Source of the DNA: Acanthamoeba sp. SK_2022b
Lineage: Eukaryota; Discosea; Longamoebia; Acanthamoebidae
DNA length: 64,000 nt
NCBI GenBank assembly: GCA_027943245.1
Contig: JANDJZ010000226.1
Location: forward strand, 1-64,000
Direction: 5' to 3'
The notes below the pieces were generated by a model that was given only the letters and a program-made list of their open reading frames with translations, was not told the DNA's origin and did not search any database. A program made the position numbers and the translations under genes. Positions 55,457-64,000 of this stretch are shown piece after piece. Positions within the stretch are counted from its first letter, which is position 1; every line of letters begins with the position of its first letter.

Positions 55457-56725
55457 TCATGGCTTGGACTGCTCTTCTTCGGAGCAGTGGTCCTTATTGA
55501 ACCAGGCTTTGGGGATGGTGGCGGAGATGGTTCGAGAGAGTCGGTTGAACTTGGAGCTGCGGAGGCGCAGCGTCTGAGTGCCACGCAGCGGCGTCTCGTC
55601 CGCGCTCTTGTGCATCGGTCCGGCGCCCGCCGGCGCTTCCTGCACTGAGGCGTGGGACGTTCCTCGGATGCTCCTTCTTCGTGCGCTCCTTAGCGTTGCT
55701 GAAGAGGATGAGGAGAGCGGAGAGGAGGGCGGCGAGTCTCCCAGAGAAGAGCCGAGCGTTGGATCGCTCATCACGCCTATCACCGAAGATCGCCCGCTTG
55801 GGGGTGGACTGACGCTGGCCCGCGATGGCCTCGCGGTATCGTCATCCGATAGCAGCTGACCCGCACTGACGACCTGAAGCGGAAACGATATCCACAGCTT
55901 GCCGGGCAGTGAGCCCTTGATCTTGAGCCCCACCCACAAGTCGTGCCTGCGTTTGGGGCACAGGTCAGCCAGGCGAAGGGTCACCTCACGAGCGGAGGCA
56001 CCTACGTGCGCCATTGATTGGACGGTCGAGTGCTGGAAGGGATAGCGTAGGACAGGTGCCCCCTGTACTCGCCCTCGCCGACCATCGGAAACACTCCGCC
56101 TTGCATGTACTCCTCCACAACTCCTTTTCTCTGTGCACCGAATCGAAGTAGAGGTAGATATCAGTACGGGTCTCACTCACGCTGCCACTTCTTTCAACCA
56201 ACAGGAGTCGGAGACCTTGACCACATTGCTGCCCTCTACTTCACGTTCTGTTGGACCCAACAAGAAAAGGAATTAATTCCCACCAGCGTGCACGTTAGAA
56301 ACCAAGGAAAGCCGTACCGGCCAGGTAGACCTTGATGAGAGACACCGTCTTGGGCGAGTGGTTCTTCACTTTCACTGGCCGAGCTCGGAGTGAGTGTGTT
56401 TTGGTTATGGCAGAGGAGAGAAAGAGGAGTGGGAAGACTCACCCCGTATACGCACAGCCTGACCCAACAGGCACGAGCTCCCGCTTTCCAGAGCGCCCTT
56501 GAGCACCAGCGCCTTCTTGCCCACTCTCCGCTCCGCGCGGCGCACCAGCGGCATGCCACTGTCGTCTACTCCGCCCCCGCCGTCTCCGTCGGGCGCGTAG
56601 AGCTCCTTCGCCTCGCGCACCCGCCTGTCGGCCAGGCCCTGCGGTCGCGACAACATCAACGACATGCGGTGCGACGACATGAAGTCACCCCCTGCCCGCC
56701 TCGTCTTCGCCACCGACGCAGTCAT
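55457..56725 (-). CDS. Arrestin-like protein
   Basis: About five exons. After a basic N-terminus, exon 1 ends GALESGSSCLLGQAVRIR and joins VKVKNHSPKTVSLIKVYLA, which resembles the arrestin N-lobe strands 'G..V.G.V.V.N.S.K.V..IKV.L.G'. A later exon gives FPMVGEGEYRGHLSYAIP, like the 'G.Y...F.F.IP' strand, and the last has HDLWVGLKIKGSLPGKLWIS. The final 130 residues are Ser/Pro-rich and end at 55457. Arrestin-fold proteins act as cargo or ubiquitin-ligase adaptors in endocytosis. The similarity is structural pattern only and the internal splice sites were not all fixed, so treat the family call as tentative. Confidence 0.45.
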
Positions 56726-56962
56726 CGTTCGTCCTCTCCTCTCTCCTCTCGTTTTGTGGCTAAATATCCCCCAAACTCGCAGCTAACGGGTTGGCTGGCC
56801 ATTAATGGCCGAGAACACACAAAAAAAGATGGCCAATGGCGACGCTAGGCTCAAATGAATTATTACCTTCTACGAATGGGACGCCAGCAGATGCCAAAGC
56901 GGAACTTCTGCCTCGTTTTCCATCGAGTGCGTAAGCGCACAGCGTACGTTCGCGCCGTGCCC

Positions 56963-59817
56963 TTAGGCCTGGTGCTGGGCCTGGTCGGCGATCAGGGAGG
57001 CCACGCACGACGTGACGCCTGCTCGAGGGGCGCGCAAAGGTGAGCATTACCATTGGCAGGTGGGTGGCATGCACCGAAACTGAGAGACGCACCCTTGCCC
57101 ATCTCGATGTGAAGGAATTCGTTGGGGCCGTGCGCTGTTGGTTGCAGGTGTCATTCGCCACCCATGTGAGCGAGAGACCGCGAGCAAGGAGAGAAACGAA
57201 AAAAAGAAAAAGAAAAAAAGCGGGAGATTAAGGATGCGCATACCGTTGGACTTGGGGCCAAGCACGCCTGTGTGTACACACGCGCCGGACAAAAGCGTAG
57301 AAAGGAAATGGTGAGTGATATCTACCCGGCCAGAAGGCGAGAGGAGAGCAGGCGTGTACCGGTGATCATGAACTGCGCCTTGGGGAAGAGCTCGCCCAGC
57401 ATGCCCATGAACGGAATGGAACCGCCCTCGCCCATATCTGCACGCGCGTGGGAGAGCGAGTGCGAGCGACGCATTGAGCCATTTTGAGCCGTGTTTGCAG
57501 CAAAGGGAGAGGGAGGCGCGTACAGCAGACGCCCTTGCCAAAGTAGGCCTTCGAGGCCTTGTCCACCGACTCGGCAAGCCAGTCGACCAGCTTGGGCGAC
57601 TCCCAGCCTGCGAAGAGAGGAGAGGGAGAGACGAGGCAGCGAGGTTAAGAGGTTGGCGGCATGACCCGAACCCGGTCCAACACACGCAGAGTAAACTCAA
57701 GGCAGCATACCGGTGCCGGCCTTCTCGACCTCGAAGCTCACCGTAGCGCCGTAGGGAGGGTTCTATGGCGGGCAAAGGCCGTCAGAATCGACAAGCTGCC
57801 GAGGTGGATAGAGGGTTTTGGAGGGGACACGCGGTGCGCACCTGTTCGAAGAACTCCTTGAGCTGCTGGCCGGCCTTGTTGGCGTCGATCGTTGGCGGGA
57901 GGCGCAGCGAGACCTTGAGCGTGGTGTAGGGGCGAAGCACGTTGCCTGTTGGAACGTCGAGAAGGTCATCCTCCCCGGTTAGCCGCACATCCATGCTCGG
58001 ACCACATGATGAAGGCAAAGGGGAGCGCGGGACGTCAGACAGTACCAGCGCTCTCAAGGCTGGGCAGTCCCTCGGCTCCGGTGATCGAGAGAGCGGGGCG
58101 CCAGGTCCTGATGACGGCCACCACAACGGGTCAACCTCTCTGCGACCCGAGACACGGGCACGGAAGGAGAGCGGAGGCGGAGGGAGGTGATACTTGTTCA
58201 AGAAGAGCTCGGTGAGATCATCGGCCACGGGCTTGGCACCACCCTTCCAGGGGAACTGTGGGGAGACAAAAAACGGATGAGGGGCGGCGACGATGCGATG
58301 AGACCAGCAACACATGCGCGGTGAAAAGGACCGATACCTCGGCATAGATGAGATCGCCGAGGACCTCGGCCGCCCGCTTGGTCTGCTCAATGCGGAAGGC
58401 GGGGATCTCTGTTCATTGGGTGTGAGCGAGACTCGAAGCCGGGCGAGGGCGACAACGAAGCGCCTACAGAGAAAGGAGAGAAGGGAGGGCGCACCGGTGG
58501 AGAGGAAGGGGGGAAGGATCTGGCCCGTCTTGGGGTCCTCGAGCTTGTCCAGGACCTGTCGCAGGACACGGAACGACGAGGCGACGACGCCGCTGGCGGA
58601 TCCCGAGTGGACTCCCTCGGTGAGGATCTCGGCCTTGAGGTTGCCCATGACCGCGCCTCGCAGCGAGGTGGTGAGCCAGAGCTGATTCGCGGAGGGGGGT
58701 AACACGCTGTGAGCAAGCTTTTCTCTCGCGATTGTTGAGCCTTGGCCATAGAGGAGGGTGGGGCATGCAGGCAGGTACCTGCTCATAGTTGCCGCAGCCA
58801 GAGTCGAGGCAGATGATGAGCGAAGGGCTCTTGATGCGGGGCAGGAGGAGCTGGATGTAGTAGGGCAGATCGCGCGAGCCCGACTCCTCGCAAGCCTCGA
58901 TGATCACCACGCAGCGCGAGTGGGGCACGCCTGCTCGTACATGAAGCACAGGGCTGTGAGAACCAAGCATTCGTGAAGCGGCTGTCATGACGCCTCTGGC
59001 CGTAGCTGCACATTGGAAGAGCTACCCTGCTTCTTGAGGGCCTGAATGGCAGTAATGGCAGAGAAGATGGCCTGAAGGACACAAGGTGAAGAAAGTGAGT
59101 GACTTAAGAAAAGAATGAAAGAGGCAAGCGATGTTGCCAAGGACAGGCGCTCTACGTACGTAGCCATCGTCAGCTCCGCCTCGGCCATAGAGCTGTGCAC
59201 GCACAAAACCAACGCAGGAAAGGAGGAAAGCGTGAGCTTTTTTCGCTTTAGAGATCTAGATTCGAACTCGAGAGCAGAAGAAGTACCTTGCCATCACGGA
59301 GCACGGGGGTGTGCGGGCCAAGACCCTCTTCCCAACCGTGCATGGGCGGCTGCTTGTCCAGGTGGCCATACAGCAAAATGGTGTCACTGAGCACCAACCA
59401 AAGGGCACGCCGATTAACGCCATGCAATAGATGAAATACTCAAAGGAAAAAGGAAAGGGAAGGCGGTACTCCTTGTTATCGGTCGTGGCCTCGACTTCGA
59501 TGAAGATGATGGGCGTGCGGCCCTCGTGCTTAATCACCTTTACCATGAAACATGGAATAATAAGTTGAATTAAAAAACAGAGTTTGAAATTAAATAGAAG
59601 TGCGCACCTCAAGAATTAGGCCTGGCACTTGCTGGTTGCGGACCCACTGCACAAGAAGATCGACAGCTTGATCGATCAGGCCGTTCGTGGCCCACTGAGG
59701 ATCGTAGAGAGGCGACTGGTTGGGGATCCTGATGTAGTCCTGCAGCGTTGGCACGATCGAATCGTCCCACTGCTGAGCCACGTACTTACGTCCGTCATCG
59801 AAGCTGAAGCTGGCCAT
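56963..59817 (-). CDS. CNDP2: M20 metallodipeptidase (CNDP2-type cytosolic dipeptidase)
   Basis: Hydrolyses dipeptides in the cytosol with two metal ions. The start MASFSFDDGRKYVAQQWDDS and the M20 signatures are all present over about 14 exons: VLLYGHLDKQPPM-type loop (His ligand and Asp), LYGRGGADDGY (bridging Asp), IIEACEESGSRDLP (catalytic Glu pair), ICLDSGCGNYEQ (Asp), LRGAVMGNLKAEILTEGVHS with SASGVVASSFRVL, and SNAHGPNEFLHIEMG (second His). The last exon ends VTSCVASLIADQAQHQA. No metal ligand is missing and no signal peptide is seen. It diverges from the Tom7-like gene across 170 bases. Confidence 0.9.
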
Positions 59818-59987
59818 CTTGATGTCAATGCTCTGTCTGATTAGTAGACTCGTTTTTTATCTAGATTCGCCCTAGGAGTTTTTCTGATGACGTAAACAAG
59901 CCTTCTTAAATACACTTCGAGGAAGAAGCTGCGCTGCCGCCTTGCAATTCAGCTTCCATCGCTCTCCCGATTATCATAAAGCCTAAG

Positions 59988-60179
59988 ATGCCGCTCGGAT
60001 TGGACCTAGATCTTTTGAAGTTCAGGGCCTCGCGATTGTACAGCAGCGCTGTTGTGGTTGCGCGAGTTAGCTTTCACTGGGGCTTCATCCCGTTCATCAT
60101 CGTCCTCGGCGTCAAATCCATGAGGCGAGAGCAGAGCTGGCTGTCCCTCTTCGTTCCTACCCCCTATCTTCAAGCTTAA
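59988..60179 (+). CDS. TOM7: Tom7-like subunit of the mitochondrial outer-membrane translocase
   Basis: Single exon of 63 residues. The core VSFHWGFIPFIIVLGVKS closely follows the Tom7 transmembrane segment 'F..RWGFIP..IYLG.K', the only well-conserved part of this protein. It is preceded by a short N-terminus with basic residues and followed by a short tail (WLSLFVP resembles the animal 'LSLLWG' end). The size is right for the family. Tom7 modulates stability of the TOM complex and beta-barrel biogenesis. It shares a 170-base promoter region with the dipeptidase gene. Confidence 0.72.
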   Translation: MPLGLDLDLLKFRASRLYSSAVVVARVSFHWGFIPFIIVLGVKSMRREQSWLSLFVPTPYLQA

Positions 60180-60475
60180 TCAACCAACCAGAGCAACCTC
60201 CGATCTGATGCTGACCCGAGACCGCAAGCGATTCCACGAAGAAAGGACACGTGCAGCCCATGGGCTCTCTACCTCTCGGTACCCTTTATATAAAATCGCT
60301 TCACTTGCCCAGATCTCCGCCTCCGCCCCCTGCTCACAGTGCAGTTCTGCAACGTACGCGGCGCTGCACGAAGTGGAATAGTAATGTGCACAATGATGCT
60401 TGGCTTTATGCAAGAGAAGAACAAGAGGTCGCGGTATGACGCGGGGGTGGCAGTACGGCGGAGAGGTGAGGTGTT

Positions 60476-61394
60476 TTACACGAGGAAGAGCATCTCCGAG
60501 TACTTGGGCAGAGGCCACAGGGCGTCGTCGACGATCTCCTCGAGGGCATCGCACACGGCCCGCACGTCCTTCATGCCGGCGCTGATGGCCGGGTGGAAGA
60601 TCTGCAGCATGCGCTGGGGGTCCTCCTCGTCCTCGCTCTTTTCCTTCTCGAGCACGCCCTTGAGGGCCTGGGTGGTGCGCACGAGATCGGCGACGAGGGC
60701 CGTGACATTGGAAACGAGCTGCTTCTGGGGCGCGAGCAGGTCGGCGGCGGTCTTGTCGAGCACCTGGGCGGCGGCGATGACCGACTCGGCGACGTTCTTC
60801 TGGTACTGGAGGGCGGCGGGCAGGACGTAGTTCTCGGCGAGCTGGACCATGGAGTGGCCCTCGATGACGAGGCTCTTGAGGAAGAACTCGTTGGTGATGT
60901 TGCTTCGCGCGTGCTGCTCCTTCTCCGAGAGCACGCCCAGCTTGGCGAACATCGAGATGTTCTTGGGCGCCGTGTAGACGGCGAGCGCGTCGGGCGCCGT
61001 GCGCAGGTTGGGCAGGCCGCGCTCCTTGGCGATCGCGGTCCACTCCTCGCTGTAGTTGTTGCCGTTGAAGACGATGGCGTAGTGCTCCTTGAGGGTGTCG
61101 CAGATGACGGCGTGGATGATGTCCTCGCGCTGGTCCTCCTCCGCGGTCGTGATGTTGCGCTGACGGTCGGCCGTGAGGCCGGCCTCCTTCAGCCGCTGCT
61201 CGATCACGTCGGCGAGGTGTAGCAAGCTCTCCGCGATGATCGTGTTGATGGTGGTCACCGTCGTGGCGCATGTCTGCGACGAGCCCACAGCCCTGAACTC
61301 GAACTTGTTACCTGCGCGCCGAGACAACGCGTGAGAAATGTGACGTTGGGACAGCAGGGGAGGCGGAAGGTATCTGGTGTACATGATATGTGTG

Positions 61395-61442
<48 letters not shown>

Positions 61443-63404
61443 ATCAGCCGCACCGGTGAAGGCGAAGGGCGAGGTCCTGTTCCTGTCGGTGGTGTCGCGA
61501 GGGATCTGAGCGATGGAGTGGGTCTCCATGATGGAGCTCACCTTCCTCTTCATGCCCTGGGGCGTGCCCACCTCGGCCTTGCCCTGAATGATGGCCTCAC
61601 ACACCTGGAACAGAGACCGAACGTCAAACGTCGTTGACGCGGCCACAGAAGAAGCGCACACAGGCAATGTCGGCAGGAGCGCGTACGGCGTTAAGGTGGC
61701 TGCCCAGGAACACCGAGATGATGGCGGGAGGAGCCTCGTTGGCGCCCAGGCGGTAGTCGTTGCCCGGTACGGTGACGGCGGCGCGGAGCAGGTCGCCGTG
61801 CAGGTGGACGGCGCGCAGGACGGCCGTGAGGAAGGTCAGGAAGGTCAGGTTCTGCTCGGGCGTGACGCCAGGGTTGAGCAGGTTCTTGCCGGTGTTGGTG
61901 GACATGGACCAGTTGTTGTGCTTGCCCGATCCGTTGATGTAGGCGAAAGGCTTCTCGTGGAGCAGACACACGAGGCCGTGCTTCTTGGCCACGTCCCTCA
62001 GGATTTCCTGCGCAAGACAGGGTCAGCGCCAGGATTGCAGTCGCCAGCAGGGCCAGGCGGCTGGCCGTACCATGGTCAACATGTTGTGATCGCAAGCGAG
62101 GGTGGACTTCTCAAAGATGGGAGCCATCTCGTACTGCGAGGGCGCCACTTCGTTGTGCCTGGTCATCGAGGGCACGCCCAGCTCCCACAGCTCCTGGTCG
62201 ACCTCCTCGAGGCAGGCCATCACTCTGCGGGGCATCTTGCCAAAGTAGTGCTCCTCCAGCTCTTGGCCCTTGGGCGGCTTAGCGCCTACACAAAATTGAC
62301 CAAGTCACAGATTAAAAAAGTCAATTAAAAATATATTAGAAATAGAAAAAGACGACAACGGAGTCGACTCTGTTGTTCCATCTCAGGGGAGTGCATACCG
62401 ATCAGGGTGCGGCCCGTGGCGATGAGATCGGGACGGAGAAGGTAGAACCCCCTGTCGACCAGGAAGAACTCCTGCTCCGCTCCGAGAGTCGAGTACACAC
62501 GCTTCGCCTCGGTCTCACCCTGGATGCACACGATGGCGGACGATCAGTCAGCCAGAGGAGTGGAGCAGACACAACTCCCGACAAGCCAATAGCTGTCGCA
62601 GGGAGGCCGTACGAGGATGCGGAGCACGCGAACGGCGGCCTTGGAGAGCACTTCCTCGGAACGGATGAGCGGGGTCTTGCTGTCGAGCGCGTCGCCGGTG
62701 TAGGAGGAAAAGGCGGTGGGGATGCAGAGGGTGGTGTACTCGCTCTGGCCCTTGCTGATGCCCTTGCGCAGGAAGGCCGGCGTGTTCATGTCCCACGCCG
62801 TGTAGCCGCGCGCCTCGAACGTCGAACGGATGCCACCACTGGGGAACGAGGAGGCGTCGGGCTCTCCCTTGATCTACACATCCAATTAAATTGTAAACAG
62901 AATTATTTTTTTAATATTAAAAAAATGAAGAACGAACAAAAAGACGGCAAAACAAGAAAATAGATCGAGTGCAGAGGAGCGTGGGCGCACCAGGTTGAAG
63001 CCAGCGAACTTGAGATCAATGCCGCCGTTCTTGTTGAGAGAGATGAAGGAGTCATGCTTCTCGGCGGTGTAGCCGTTCATGGGCTGGAACCAGTGGGTGT
63101 AGTGGGTAGCGCCCTGCCTGGTGGCCCACTCCTTCATGGCGGCAGCCACCTGCTCGGCCACGTCCGAGTCCATAGCGCGCTCGGCCTCCCGCACGGCCAC
63201 GAGCTTCTTAAAGGTGGGCTCGGGCAGCATCTCGCGAAGCAGCTTATCGCTGAGCACGGCTCTGCCGAACAGCTCTAGCAGCTTGGCCTGCGCCTGCGGG
63301 CGACTCGACTGCACCTCGTCCTCATCTTTGGTATGCTCCCACGACTCCTTCACCAGGCGCTTCTTGTTACCGAATCGCTGCGCGACGCTGTGCGAGAACG
63401 ACAT
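60476..63404 (-). CDS. GSIII: Glutamine synthetase type III
   Basis: ATP-dependent ligation of ammonia to glutamate by the large (about 700-residue) GSIII form found in some bacteria and protists. It starts [20 protein letters not shown]. Motifs in order: [123 protein letters not shown] and the long C-terminal helical part ending MLFLV. Eight or so exons; an intron carries a CA (sense) repeat at about 61396-61441. Eukaryotic GSIII is patchy in distribution and known from amoebozoans and some algae. Everything needed for activity seems present. Confidence 0.95.
61396..61441 (+). repeat. (GT)n microsatellite in GSIII intron
   Basis: About 22 GT units between the PFAFTG and NKFEFRAVG exons; the sense strand of the gene reads CA. 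Confidence 0.95.
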
Positions 63405-64000
63405 CTCTGTGTTGTTGCTCTACTCTTGATTGCAGAATCGATAGCGTGTGTGTGTGTGTGTGTGTGTGCACCACTCTGTTACACACTGTGTCGTGTGGTG
63501 AGTGCAGAAGGAAATAACGAACTCTAGAGTCCGTTGTGTCTGCTCGAGGTCTTGCCCTCGTCCAGCCCAACACTCCGCGGGGTGTGCTTGCGTGGTGGAG
63601 CCGCCCAGCTTGGCGCTTAGGACCGAGGGACACTCTTGGAAAATTCCCAACCTCAACGGGGCAGACGAGTAGTGACGAACCTCAGCGGCCCTGAACATGT
63701 CCGCCCCTCCAACCGACTGCAGTCGCTAGCTCTCTAATCCTCGCTCCGGAAAGTCGTTTAGTTGTTGCCACAAAGCTCCCCTCTCAATCTTGTCTTCTCT
63801 TCCATCTTTCTGTGTTTGCCTCTCACACGGCGTGACACACGCGGTGGTGTGGCTACAGTGCCTTGAGATAATGAGAATGGCCGCTGACCGGAGCGCGGAC
63901 GAACGAGAAGGCAAGGAAGAGTTCATTGTTCGCGCAACATGTAACATTATTTGCATACCCTTGCTAAATAAATACATTTTAATGCAATACCCCAACGCCA
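63405..64000. promoter_or_regulatory. Upstream region of the GSIII gene
   Basis: Promoter and leader of the minus-strand GSIII gene lie here. A short (GT)n run (about 63446-63469) is close to the start codon. Beyond about 63700 nothing is recognisable; the window ends in AT-rich sequence. Confidence 0.35.

Noticed and set aside
59255..59285. GATTCGAACTC resembling a tRNA B box
   Set aside because: No pairing stem on either side and it lies inside an intron of the dipeptidase gene.
60180..61271. 363-codon ORF rich in Arg, His and Gly over the GSIII gene
   Set aside because: Out-of-frame shadow of the conserved GSIII C-terminal exon.
1..64000. CRISPR arrays, operons, prophage or plasmid origins
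   Set aside because: The tandem repeats present are simple dinucleotide or hexamer tracts in introns; gene structure is eukaryotic throughout.

Overview
The window is nuclear DNA of an intron-rich, GC-rich protist. Almost every gene is cut into many short exons by GT-AG introns of roughly 40-200 bases, genes lie close together on both strands, and the set of conserved genes (Elongator subunit ELP1, CDC25, RFX factor, glutamine synthetase type III, ataxin-10, PSTK, Tom7) is eukaryotic. Gene content, GC bias and intron style fit a free-living amoebozoan such as Acanthamoeba; this is an inference from style, not from a database match. There are no operons, CRISPR arrays or prokaryotic signals.

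Layout. 1-8.05 kb: two genes, an F1-ATPase assembly factor (ATP12/ATPAF2) and ataxin-10, sit between two AT-rich, inverted, decayed copies of one DNA transposon (1130-2245 minus; 6860-7737 plus). 8.05-21.1 kb: PSTK (selenocysteine pathway), an RBM26/27-type RNA-binding protein, a GALK2-type sugar kinase, an RFX transcription factor and an F-box-like protein. 21.7-26.7 kb: the most striking gene, an MT-A70 adenine methyltransferase with a long basic N-terminus and four consecutive ZZ-type zinc fingers at its C-terminus. 26.8-32.2 kb: a mitochondrial-type cysteine synthase, two initiator tRNA-Met genes in opposite orientation flanking a secreted C39-like peptidase, and a Rab GTPase that seems to be anchored by N-terminal acylation. 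32.6-42.3 kb: UDP-glucose pyrophosphorylase, a SAM-domain protein, CDC25 phosphatase and a cis-prenyltransferase. 43.2-54.3 kb: an NFX1-type zinc-finger protein and the Elongator scaffold ELP1. 54.4-63.4 kb: an orphan TATA promoter with a 45-codon ORF, a LYR-motif protein, an arrestin-like protein, a CNDP2-type dipeptidase, a Tom7-like small protein and glutamine synthetase type III.

The genes do not form one pathway. Several concern RNA or chromatin (MT-A70/ZZ protein, RBM26-like, ELP1, RFX, NFX1), mitochondria (ATP12, LYR protein, Tom7, cysteine synthase) and sugar/nitrogen metabolism (UGP, GALK2, GSIII). Exon junctions were worked out by eye from reading frame, GT/AG sites and family conservation; where a junction could not be settled it is stated.
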